DNA of 64,000 bases, taken from Aquila chrysaetos chrysaetos. Taxonomy: Eukaryota > Chordata > Aves > Accipitriformes > Accipitridae. Positions within the stretch are counted from its first letter, which is position 1; the number at the start of each line of letters is the position of its first letter. Below the pieces are notes generated by a model. That model had not been told where the DNA came from. It made no database searches and saw only the letters and a program-made list of their open reading frames with translations. This document shows, piece by piece, positions 23,697-34,535 of the stretch. A program made the translations under genes and the position numbers. The stretch is from positions 7,898,501-7,962,500 of the forward strand of contig NC_044018.1 of NCBI RefSeq assembly GCF_900496995.4. The letters are read 5' to 3'.

Positions 23697-23733
23697 CCAA
23701 TCAGAAAGGGAGCGCCTTGGTGAGTGAGCCAAT
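23697..23733 (+). promoter_or_regulatory. Paired CCAAT boxes (NF-Y)
   Basis: Two direct copies of ccaatcag, with CCAAT at 23697-23701 and 23729-23733, are exactly 32 bases apart, about three helical turns. This spacing is common for paired NF-Y sites. Confidence 0.6.
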
Positions 23734-23907
23734 CAGGAGCGAGGACAGCCGGCCTCCAGGGCAGGTGAGAGGCGGCGCCGCCGCCAGCTCCGAGCCCGAA
23801 ACGAAGGGCAGTGCCGAGCCGAGCCGAGCCGAGCAGAGCGGAGCCGAGCCGAGCCGAGCCGAACGGGGCCGAGCGCCTTCCCCCGTCCGTGAGGTAGAGG
23901 CCGGGAG

Positions 23908-23952
23908 ACTACAACTCCCAGCATCCCCGGCAGCGCGCGGGGCATGCTGGGA
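23908..23952. promoter_or_regulatory. Inverted pair of ZNF143-like sites
   Basis: actacaactcccagcatcc at 23908-23926 matches the long ACTACA-NN-TCCCAGCATGC type ZNF143 motif. A partial copy in opposite orientation, gcatgctggga, lies at 23942-23952. The shared arms tcccagcat and atgctggga form an inverted repeat. Confidence 0.6.
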
Positions 23953-23974
23953 AGCGCAGCGGGGAGGCGGGCGG

Positions 23975-23986
23975 CGCGCAGGCGCA
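23975..23986. promoter_or_regulatory. NRF-1-like site
   Basis: cgcgcaggcgca resembles the NRF-1 palindrome TGCGCATGCGCA. It is common in CpG-island promoters, including divergent ones. Confidence 0.45.
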
Positions 23987-24008
23987 GTCGTGCTCCCGGG
24001 GGCGCGGG

Positions 24009-24022
24009 TTGCCTCGGAGACG
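24009..24022. promoter_or_regulatory. RFX-type X-box 2
   Basis: gttgcctcggagac fits RYYNYY-N2-RRNRAC, with the same spacer length as the first X-box and a strong left half-site. Confidence 0.5.
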
Positions 24023-24369
24023 CCTCAGCCGGCGCCGGTGAGCGGAGGCGGCTCTGGGCGCCGGCGGCGGAGCGGGCCGGGCCGGGCCGGGCCGGGGGCT
24101 GCTCGTACGGGCAACGGCGCTGCCTCGGCCCGTGGCCGCGATGTGTGGCCCGGGAACCGCCTGGCTGGGGGCAGAAGGCGGAGGGCAGCCCGGGTGCGCG
24201 GCCTCGGCCCCGGCCCCGGCCGCCTCCTGTCAGCCCGAAGGGGAAGGCTGCCAGCCGCGGCCACCGGGCCCAGCCCCGCCGCGCCGAGCCCTGCGGCCGT
24301 CTGCCAGGCTTCTTGTAGCGCTTGGCATCCGGCCACGAACCCCTAACCGGCATGCCTCTCATTCCGTCT

Positions 24370-25412
24370 TGGTTTAGAATTCTAATACACCCTCATTGCT
24401 CAGGAGTTAATAATAAATGCTCTAGCTTGATGTCTTTATGACAGGCCGTTTGCTACGCCGCCTGATAAGCCTGATTGCTTTATTTACTTGCGATATTAAT
24501 GTCATTTCCAATACCCTCGTGTAAAATAAACCCTTCCACGTTATGTAGCAATAAAGCCACAAGCTTTATCCAGAGTTAGTTTACTAAATTCTATTACAAG
24601 ATTTCATACATTATCCTGTAATACTGACTTCATGAAACTCGAATTGAAATTTAAGTACGATGTATGATATGGCTGTACTCTAGTGATAAGGAAATACCAG
24701 TTTTCTAATTAATTATGATTTGAGCACAATGGCACGAACAGAACTGTCGGCCTGCAGTTTTTGCCAGCACCTAGCAGCTGGCCAGGATTGAAGTAAACAA
24801 GATGCCTATTGGCAATTCTCTGAAGATTTAACCGGCATTTAACTTCTCTTGTTGCTGCTGATGCAGACAGCCAGAGATACCATCACATGAGAGAAATGTA
24901 GGATTTCTCCCCAAGCAGCAACCCAGTAATGCCGCACTGACCCAGAGGTCTAACAACAACCATGTTAGTGCCGACTATTTAAAAAGAAAATCATTTTTGC
25001 TTTGGGCCAAGCCTGGCCCAGAAACCAACACCCACTCCCCCCACCCCAATTTCTGCTCTGATCTGTTGGTTGTAGCAAGTTTTATCTCATTTCTCAGTGT
25101 TTTCACTGTGGACTGTTTCCTCAGTGAGAGGAAAATTAAATGCCAGGAAAAAAAGAACCCAGAAATACTTACACTATAAAAATGTAACTGGACTTTTATG
25201 GCCTTCCTGATAAAGGTAACTGTCTTCCTGCTGGTCTGTTCTGCTGCTCTGTTGTTTTTAGGATTTTTATTTTGTTACATTGCTTATCCGAGGCCTAGCA
25301 TTACTTCTGCTGAAACTCCTAAATCCCACTTGGAGGAGGATCTGGTTTCCAATAGAAAGGGAAGGGGAATGAACACTTATATATCTATTTCTTTTTACAG
25401 AACAGTAGGAAA
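24370..25412 (+). other. AT-rich sequence between CpG island and PFN4 first coding exon
   Basis: Probably the first PFN4 intron, ending in the acceptor ctatttctttttacag at 25400. The part at about 24370-24720 has long AT-rich runs with taataaatg and gatattaatg that resemble a conserved regulatory element. No coding exon recognised. Confidence 0.5.
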
Positions 25413-28400
25413 ATGAACCAACTCCAGGCTTTGCTGAATGACAGTCTTATCAGAACAAAGCATGTGGAAAACGCAGCTATCATCAACATAAAGGAAAGAA
25501 AAGTCTGTGCATCAACCTTTGGCTTTAATGTAAGAGATCAAAGAGTGTACTAGGAAGTGAGAGCAGAGGTGGAAACTCCAGGAATGTAGAGCACAAAGTA
25601 GTGATAACAGCAGGGAGCACAGCGCTCTACTAAATACACTTGCTTCTTTCAACGTCGGAGACGGAGTTACAGGGGTACAGCCTAGCTGCTGTGTTGAGAG
25701 GCTAACTTGCAAAGTTGATTGCTAAATTCACATCTTCGATTTTTGGAAGAAAGATACCATTTAACTGGCATTTTCAAGGAGTCCTTTTTAACCACTTAGC
25801 ACTCAATGATTCCACCAGTAAAGCAGATGTAGGAAGGTCCATTCTCTGGCACTGAGACCTGCTGGTATGGAACGTGGCATGCCCATACTATAACCCCAAA
25901 ACAGAGTGGCTGTACCAGGTTGCCTATGGGGAGCAGTCCTGGGCCATTCTAATATTGTAAAATGTGCCTTGGAATTGTTTGGGAAAGTGCTTGCTGGCCC
26001 AGGCCAAAACTCTACCTGAACTGGTCTGACAGTACTCAGAACTGCTCCCTGGCACCTGAAATTTGCTGGTATAGATGTAGCTTATCTATTTTCATTGTCT
26101 GTCAGCTGATAAACAGTGCTGAGTAACAGCACTTCTGATCATATTATATGGTAAAACTAATATGCACTCCCTGACACAGTCTGTGAACTTTCTAGTTCAG
26201 AAATGCTCCCCACACCACAGTCATCCCTATGTTGTTGGAAGGTACCACTTCCTCTCCTAATCCCCATGATACCAGCTCTCAAACGTTTCCAGGCAGTTTT
26301 TCCAGGGGTACATATTGCTATGCTTGGCATGCTCAGAAGAATGTGTTCAGAAGATGAAGCTTTTGTTAAGATAGCCCCAACCCTGGGGACAGATTCTCAG
26401 CAGAGAGAGTCATCAGTCCACTAGTGACATCGTCTTTAACATGTAAATGATCTTTAATATAAACCACAGTTTTTAGAGATGCCAGCCTGCTGGCTCTTTG
26501 GCAAGGCAGATGATTATGTGCTGAGGTCCAGAGCAAAGTCCTCAGCCAGTGTAAATTACCACCAGCTCCACTGACTTGAAAGAATTTCAGGCCAGAAGGG
26601 ATCATTGGATCATCTCATCCAACCAGCTGAATATAAATCTGCCAAACCAGTGACCCAGTTACACATACGCTGAGCCCAAGAGCTCATTGACTTGACCAGA
26701 TTTGTGACCTGTGTAGACTGCTCCATCGAGGTGTGATGATCTGGTGTGGACTTGCTAAAAGTTACACTTTCCCATTGAAGACTAAGAATATTTGAAATTG
26801 GCATCCTTGGTTGAGCTCTGCACAAGCCCAGGGAAGGCTGTATTCTACCCTATATTGCCTTTCAACAGAAGGGTCCAGTCACCACAGGGCACATTGCCTA
26901 CCTAGAGAAGTGTCACTGAGTAATGGAACTACACAGATGGTAATCATGAACTAAGCAGATTGTATCAAATGAGACTTTAAAAATATAGTGGACTGTACAG
27001 AAACTAGGTCTAGTTTCAAAGCCAGGCAGATATTTTTTTGTAATTTTTTTTTACATCATAATTTTAAGTGAACTATCAAAGACAGTAGGAGGGTGGAAAG
27101 CAGTTCATCATTGCAAAGACATGCATTTTTGGTCCATAACACTGTGTTGTATCACAAAGGTGCCACCAGAGAATGCTTTAAACCTTATCTACACTTTCTA
27201 CGAGAACTTACTGCAAGTTAGAAGGGGAGGACTCTACTTCAAGGAGAAGTACTATAAATGTGTCCGCGCAGATGAGCATTCCATCTATCTTCAAAACGTA
27301 TGTTGACAAGAGCTGTGGCTATCCTGAGAAATCTGGAGACTTCCCACTTCCTTCCCTCGCTGCGTGGTTACATGAATACCGTAACACGAGCAGAAAGCCT
27401 TCACATGCTTCTTTCTTTCTTTCTCTCCATATCACCTTCCCAGCAGGTGTGGAACGAAATCGGTGCAGAATACAAAAAAGTGTCAGCTGTATAATACAAA
27501 TTTGATGGGTAACACCATTCATTTCCCTAACAACAGCTGTAGGGCTTGTCATGTTCTTCTTCAAATCAGTTCATCTCCCTAAGCCGAGAAAAAACTACCA
27601 CTTCATTTTTTTTCTGGGTTGGTTTCTTGCCTCATTAATTAATTAATCAGGTAATAGAAGGGCCTGGCAAGCCCACAGCCAAAATAAGGTAGCAGGACCA
27701 GGTAACTGGGTCAGGGGAGAGAAGAGACATGGGTGAGCAGGACCTTGTTTGACAGCTTACTCAGCCTGTGGGACTCCAGCCTCAGTAATTCACCTATGAA
27801 ATTCAGAAACAGAAACTGAGGACATGGCTGCATGCAGCCATGATCGAGATGGCAGAATTTTGTTACTACTGCCAAGTCACACATTCTGAAGTAAATACAT
27901 CCAACTGGGTATTACTGAGGTCTTCTTAATTCTTCCCCTCCCCAGTAAATCCATCCTGAAATGAGCTAAGCAACTTGCAGAAGAAGCTGAGCAGCTCTTA
28001 AATTTGGATCCTGTTTCAGAAAAATGCAGTACTTTACAATGTCTTTTTCCATTCCTTATTACACATTGGTGAGGCAGAGTTTGGGAGGCAGGGTTCATAA
28101 AATACTGGGCATGCTTTCATGTAAATGCTAGTTATTTTATTTGCGTTTATCAGTGCTTTTGCATATGACGTTGAGCACTAGGATAACACTTCTTCAAAAT
28201 GCTGTGCAATAATACATTAATCAATGGAAGTAAGAACAGGCAATATAATAAAGCATTTGACTGACTTGCTTTAATAGTCAGCAGTCTTCAGAACATTCAC
28301 TGTCACTGTTTGTCTGCATCCTGGCTTAGACTTTAAGACAGTATTTGCCTTCCCCCCCCAAAAAAAACCCCAGGGATATTGGCAAAGAAAATGCCTGTAA

Positions 28401-31279
28401 TTGGCCCACACTGTCAGGCAATATATATACCTATGTATTTTTTTAGAACCTTGTAACCTTACACCAATTTTCTGTATTATCTAGCCAGATGGAGGCCTGA
28501 TCATTGTGAAGACAAAGACTTTCATCCTGGTTGCTACTTACAGAGTAGGCATGTATCCCAGTGTGTGTGTGGAAGCTGTGGAGAAACTAGGTAAGAGAAA
28601 TGACTGTACCTGTGTTCCTGTATGCCGGCATCTCACTGATTAGCTCTGCCCTTACAGCTTCAAAAATCAATCTGACAAACTACCAAATCCTGAAAATCTG
28701 GGAAACTGAGCACAGACATGGTTATGGCTCCAAGCTAAACCCTCTCCAGACATCACATCCCACTGCGCTCCAAAGCCTCCATGGGCATGAACAGGTTGCC
28801 GAACTCTCTTTCCTTGGCTGTTCTGGCACACGTTTTCTGATAGTTACCCTTCAACAAAACGGGACCTGGCAGTCACATTTTCTTGACCTCATACGCCTAA
28901 TGCTGAGGTCTTAAACACACTTTTGTAGAGCACCAGCTTTGATACTCTGTCTCACAGCCCACTTCTTCAAAGACACATGAGTTCTCTAAGGGTTTCAAAC
29001 TTTCTCTCTCTGCCTAGTCGCTAGGAGAAAGCTGGAGTCTCTTTTCCTACATGTGAATCTTGAGACATCATGAAGCTAGTTTCCTTGCCTCACAGTAACA
29101 AAGCACCTCTTGTCTAACAGAAGTGCCCATTTCTTTTCCTCTCCTACTCAAGCTCCCTTTGTGTGAGTCCTCTTAAGTTCCTTTCTCTTGGGCTCAGTGT
29201 TTTAGAGACTTAGTGTTAACATCTAGCTCTTTGTTCCCCATTCGGGAATATTGCAAAACCCAGCCCTTCGCAGACCAGCTGCAGAACCCCGGTTGCATCT
29301 CAAATGTAGCTTTCCCTTTGTGTGGAGGTGCTGACGAGGATTAACCACTCTTCATTAACTTTTGTCTGGGAGATAAATAACAGAGTTACACATCTTATTG
29401 ATGTAATATATGGCTGACTCCATATCAAGGATACACTCATTTTATCACATCATCCAAATGGATAAAATGCACAAGAGCAGATTCCCAAAATAGCCTTGAT
29501 TTTCACGGTAGGGGTAATTGTAAGGAATTTTGAAGGAATTTCAAGGGCGTTTCTAAGGAATATTTTGTAGAGCAATAAGATTCAACTTCATCTATAGATA
29601 TGCCCATCTCCTTTCACTGAAAAGGAATAAAATTGTAGGCCCACTGTGCTCCTAGCTTTTGTTCCTCATTTAGGTGCCTAAAAGTAAGTAGAATGAATTT
29701 GTGTTTTGGGCCTTAAGCTGTTTCGTCTGGAATGAGCTACAAGACTCTCAGTAACAAATCCTTCATCAAACCTTTTTCAAAAGGCTTTTACAATTCAAAA
29801 AGCTATGATCAAGAACAGGATTTTTGGAGGCTGTAATGCAGGTTTTAGAACAATCTTGCCTGCTGGACCTTCAGAAAACTGGTTCTTGGCTGGTGGGTCT
29901 GTGCTTGGTGCCAGGCTGGCGGAGACTGGCCTCCACTGCAGCCTCTCCACTTCTTCACACTTCACAGCCCCTGCACTGTGTTTAACCAAAATGCATCTCA
30001 CTGCAGACAGCCCAGGAGAAGAGGGAAGTGGATTGCCCATGGTTTTTGGATCTTTCCTATGTTCATTTCAGCCTCAACTATCAGAGCAACCTCAGGCTGC
30101 TTTACGTTATGTTCTGCTTTCTCTAGTTCTTGGCCATTGTTTTTGTCAGTGTCTCGTAGCAGGTTGAGCACAAACCCACTGTACCAGCACTGCACTGCCT
30201 AGAGAGCCTCAATTTTCTTGTGCTCCAGACATGATTCTGCCTCATCCTTGTCATAATTAGCAGCTGTGATGGCTCTGTTAGGGATAGGTATTAAAGATCG
30301 TTTTCACTGACATGCATGGCCAGCACATTAACTTCAAATGATACGAATTTTGGGGGACATTTACGTGCTGGGCTATGAACTGAGGAACAGACAGATTTCC
30401 CACCCTGGTAGCATTAATAGGAGTTTTTAATCACTGGGTCAAAACAGGTATGAAATACTACCAAACCAGAATGGTCCTTCCAGGTACGGAGTGTTTTCAA
30501 GGGATTGCTTCCATCTAGGGCAGCATTAATGAGACTTTAAAAATCTAAGCATTGGGCCTTATATTTTAAGCTAACTTAGACTAGCTCTATCCTAGTCTTT
30601 TCCTGCAGTACTACAAATGGAGCTCAAGCAGATCCAAAAGGTGCCATTGTGTTATTTAGCCCCAAGTCTGTCCAGCTGCCTCAGTAATAAATTCAGGAGC
30701 CACATCACAGTTGATACCAGCTGCTTTGCTGCCAGGGGAGGAAGGCAGAAAGTGTAAAGTTGGGAGACTGCAAAAAGTGTCAACACTTGCAAAATCCTGT
30801 AACCATTTGCACACAAGTTATCTGGTCTTGCAAATAGTCACATTGTCCGTAACTGGCCACTGTTCCGGAGTAAAGTCTAAGGTCTAAGTGTTTCCAGTGC
30901 CAGATTTGCAGCAGTTTTGAAAATGTGTATTTTCTGGGGTTTATTCTTGCTGTTCTGGGTGATTTCTTTGCAAAAAGAAAACAAAGTAGCTTTTCTCAGC
31001 ATGTTACAAGAGATTTCTAAAAATGATTTAAAGTGTTCAGTGTTTATTCTTTAAAACAGATAATACCTCATGAATATAGGTATTACTATTTTCAATTTTC
31101 AGCTAGAAATACAGCTGTCTTCTTTTGAGTACAGTATAGTCTGAGGTGGATTTGAACTTGAAAAAAAGCATCTTCATTAAAGCAATCCTGTATATGATTT
31201 TTATCATTGTTGATTTTTCAATTTTTTTTATTTATTTCCTTGTATCATAGCGGACTACTTTAGAGAAAAAGGTAGCTGA
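25413..31279 (+). CDS. PFN4: Profilin-4, complete
   Basis: Four coding segments: 25413-25529, 27160-27297, 28485-28590 and 31251-31279 (TGA). Together they make 390 bases, 129 residues, the usual length for PFN4. The sequence begins [12 protein letters not shown], followed by [20 protein letters not shown]. Later it has [47 protein letters not shown] and ends DYFREKGS. Known for the family: profilin fold, but divergent actin and proline binding; mammalian PFN4 is testis-enriched and linked to acrosome and manchette formation. The start ATG lies 12 bases into its exon, so an untranslated exon must lie upstream. The acceptor of the second coding exon (gttgtatcacaaag) has a poor pyrimidine tract. 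Candidate polyadenylation signals are AATAAA at 31331 and 31714. Confidence 0.96.
25530..27159 (+). other. PFN4: PFN4 intron
   Basis: No coding content. It includes an ancient repeat at about 26535-26830. Confidence 0.85.
26535..26830 (+). repeat. Ancient amniote CR1-like repeat relic
   Basis: The signature caggccagaagggatcattg followed by gatcatctcatccaacc, then cagttacacatacgctgagc, matches the general pattern of an old interspersed repeat known from turtles, crocodiles and birds (ggccagaagggaccattgtg...). It is heavily diverged. The boundaries are approximate. Confidence 0.55.
27298..31250 (+). other. PFN4: PFN4 introns 27298-28484 and 28591-31250
   Basis: Non-coding apart from the exon at 28485-28590. 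The 120-codon frame at 29805 has no recognisable similarity and no splice support. Nothing else identified. Confidence 0.8.
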
Positions 31280-31713
31280 ATGAGTAGAAATCTTGAACTT
31301 CATCAACCTCTGAAGGACTGCTCATGAGGAAATAAAGTGTAGAAGTTTGAAGCACTATCCAGTTTAAGCAAGAAACTACTGCTTTACAACATTCCAGCTG
31401 CTGAGATTCCTTCTGTTTTTTCAAGAACGCTTGAGGACTGATAGCTCATAAGAGGACTACCCTATGCGTCTATCATCTAAGTTTCTTAACTGAATTGAAA
31501 GTAATGTCTTCAGGATTTGGTTTAAGATGCTCTGCTTAATCTTTCTAATGTTGTCTTTTAGCCTGCTTGCAGATAAGAAAATTATTAATCTCCCTAAGCA
31601 AAGAAACTTCTCTCACAGCATTAAAGCTATGCTAGCATCACAGACCCAAGGGATGAAGGAAATTGTTACATTAACATATTTTCAGATTGTCCCGTACATC
31701 TTTCAGTATTACA

Positions 31714-31719
31714 AATAAA
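31714..31719 (+). promoter_or_regulatory. PFN4: PFN4 polyadenylation signal
   Basis: AATAAA followed by T-rich sequence, about 435 bases after the stop codon. An earlier AATAAA at 31331-31336 is an alternative. Confidence 0.5.
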
Positions 31720-31739
31720 ACATTTTTAACATGTCCATT

Positions 31740-34530
31740 TGAATTATAATTGATTAAATTGTAGTGGATTGCAAAGTTCTGTGAGGACTGGGGAGGAGGG
31801 ATAACGTCACTACCAGGCTTGAATCAGACTGTGTGTACTGTAAGACATCAAAGAATCCACATTTGAGTGAACTCATTACTGCACAGGGGACAGCTGAAGC
31901 TCTGCCTACACCACCAGCTAAAGAGCAGTCTCAAGAAGACCAGACTCCTTGATCTTTTTATCTGCAGAAACAAACTGTTAACTCTTTTGAGTCATTTGAG
32001 AACAAAAGAATTTTTAGCTACATGTGATTCTAAATTAGTTTAGTTTCAAAGAAGAGTTTAAAAGCCTGAATCCCAAACCCTCAAAATCAATAGGAAAAAA
32101 ATCCACAGAAGAGTCCCACACATGGACAGACATATGATTTATAATTTTTAAATACTTGGAAGTGCCAGTTTTATTCCCTGACAACTCTCAAATACTCAAG
32201 AGCTGTCGACTAGGACATGGGAAAAGGCATGATCTGATCCTTCTCCCTCTGGGGGAAACAGCAAAGCTCAACAAAGAGGTGCAATCAGGCAGCTAAAACA
32301 TCAGGTAGAAACGCAGCGGGCTGACGGACGTGAACCAGTAAACTTTGAACATTGACATCTCATGGGAACAAGAGCACAATAAAGCCTCCTCAGGTGGATG
32401 TATAGCATAAGGACTGTCACAGCTCACATGCCCTTAATGCAACTTCAATAAATCTCGTCTGCACTACTCAGAGTTCAGAAATGAAAGCACGGGTTCAGTG
32501 CTCTGCCCGAGAACACGTAAATACGCACGGATCCGGCGGATCCCCACAGCAGAGGCATTAGACCAAACCTCCCTGTGTGCTGGGGGAGAGCAGCAGATCT
32601 CTACCTCAATGGCAAAGGGGAAAGTAGATTTCTGCCTCAATCCGTGGAATAAACCAGGTCCGTGGGTAGAAATAATGGTGAGATGTACTAATATTTCTGA
32701 CTCTGCTCATGTCTGTCCCTCCAAAGTAAAACACAACCTCATCCTGTTCCACCCCTTGACTTGCTGGGGAATGGCTGATAGCGAGGGCAGAGCTGGGAAA
32801 GGAGGAACTGGGATCAGACTGTTCGCAAGGAGAGGCTGGGTTCGTTCCTGGTGCAGAGAACATCCTCCCTTCTTTACAGGAAAAAGGTGAGTCTCAAATT
32901 GTGCTCAGAAACCACATAGCTTCTTTAAATTGTTGTTTTGAGCCAGTGCTGGCAGATCTGACAGTCTGAAGTTGTTGCACTTGGTTTTAAATTCCTGCAG
33001 TTTTCTGTGCATTTGAAAGCAATGTAGATATTCGGATCCTCACTGTATTTTTAAATTTATTTTTGTGGGTCTGCTTCTAGCAACAAAGACAAGCATTTAT
33101 AAAAATGCAGGTTAGTAAACTGTGTTGGAAGAGGGACAAAAGCTTCTTTTGCATCTTATTTTTAATTGACTAAACTTGGACACAGTTAAGAGAGCAGAAG
33201 CATCTGTTACAGGGTGGTTTCTGGGTGAGCTTCCCATGAAATTTTTGTGCTAATACAGACAAATTTTGTTGGACTGGATTAAATGGTTCAGCTGAAAACA
33301 ACAAATAGACCGCCAGCCTCTGAAAGAAAAGCCTTTGAGTTACATTTTATACGAATAATTGGAAGTGTTTATTCACTGTAAAACAGCCACAGAGCACCAC
33401 CCCGTGGGGATTTACATTCGTGGGGTTTCAAGGTGTTTATCATTCCGCATTTGCAGTCTTATCACAAATAATTAAATATGCACTTAGCTTTTCCTGTGCA
33501 GATACCATAATGCAAGTGATTTTTACAGAGGGCATGGTGGTCTATCACACAATGCTGTTTCCTTGAAGAGGCTCTGGCTTGCAGCCCACCCTGTGCACAC
33601 CTGTGGGTGGCAGCCCTATACTGTGTTCCGTATAGTACCAGCTCTTGGGAAGTAACACAGTCATTCCCGTTGTGATTCCTTCTTCTTCTCATCTCCTTCC
33701 ACCCAGCACCCAGGGGACAGAGGGAAGACTGCTCCAGATTTGATTTTGCCAAGCGGGAGGAGGCTTGACATCTTGGCCCATCTCAACAACTGCTGGTGCC
33801 AAAAGCAAGGAACTGTATCTGAGGAGTTACTTGAAAGACTCTGGCAGCAGTGGGACCCTCTACCAGAGCAAATCAGGCACACAGGAATCACCTGCTGAGG
33901 CAAGGGAAATAAATAGGAATTTTTAAAACCATTTGTTATCTTTCATTTGCGCTAGGTCACCATTGTGCCTTTGTGTATCTTCAAGTTGTCATCCATGAGC
34001 TGAATCATAAAGCAGCACTACTTACGTGGTTTTAGATGTGTCAAATAAAGGCTCTTTATGCTGAGGGTTTTAAAATCCCATTTGTGTCTAGTACTTTAAG
34101 AGCCTGTCTCCTTTAGTCAGTTGAGCACTGGGGCCCTAACCATGCAGAAGTTGAGAGCAAAGGATGTTACTTTCCTTTGTGTGTTAATTTTACAGTTAAG
34201 GTGGGTGGATGGTCAGGGCTGCTCTATCCACTCACAGCTCTGTGCAGGGTTAAGACCTATGACGATGCAAGGTGACCTTCATGGTTTGTCAAATGGCTTT
34301 TGCAACGATATGTTGTGTCCCAATGTTGATGTATTTCACTGCATTATAACTCCTCCGCTTTCTCGGGCGGCCGTCCCCTCTTCTGCCTTCGACCTGTGTC
34401 ACAGTTTGCATTGTCCGTCTGCAGAGTGGAGTCTGTGGAGCTGTGGTTACTGATTACTGAGATTTTCCAGCTGCACCTAAGTGTGCCTGCATTCATGCCA
34501 GGTTTTTTGGTTTTGCTGGGTTTTTTTCAG
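31740..34530 (+). other. PFN4-TP53I3 intergenic region and TP53I3 5' region
   Basis: There is no CpG island here. The TP53I3 start exon begins with an acceptor at 34530, so an untranslated exon must lie upstream. The best donor I see is gaaaaag|gtgagtct at 32886/32887, so a leader exon ending at 32886 is possible. The 130-codon frame that runs through it (32498-32890) is not a recognised protein. Confidence 0.5.
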
Positions 34531-34535
34531 AGAAA

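Larger units (their letters stand above)
23050..24350. promoter_or_regulatory. CpG island, bidirectional promoter of FAM228 (-) and PFN4 (+)
   Basis: About 1.3 kb very rich in G+C and CpG in an AT-rich setting. It lies between the 5' ends of two divergent genes. It contains two CCAAT boxes, two X-boxes, an inverted ZNF143-like pair, an NRF-1-like site, (GAGCC)n at about 23813-23872 and (CCGGG)n at about 24073-24095. Good plus-strand donors, for example gccg|gtgagcgg at 24038, could end an untranslated PFN4 first exon. The long open frames in the island are products of its composition. Confidence 0.85.

Noticed and set aside
23129-24346. 405-codon plus-strand open frame and several shorter ones on both strands
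   Set aside because: It lies in a CpG island where stop codons are rare. The Pro/Arg/Gly/Ala-rich content is compositional and frames of similar length occur on both strands.
25198-25416. 72-codon frame with an N-terminal hydrophobic segment just before the PFN4 start exon
   Set aside because: The hydrophobic run comes from T-rich intron sequence and the frame overlaps the acceptor. No independent evidence for a membrane peptide.
29805-30167. 120-codon frame in a PFN4 intron
   Set aside because: No recognisable similarity, overlapping frames on both strands, no splice signals in phase.
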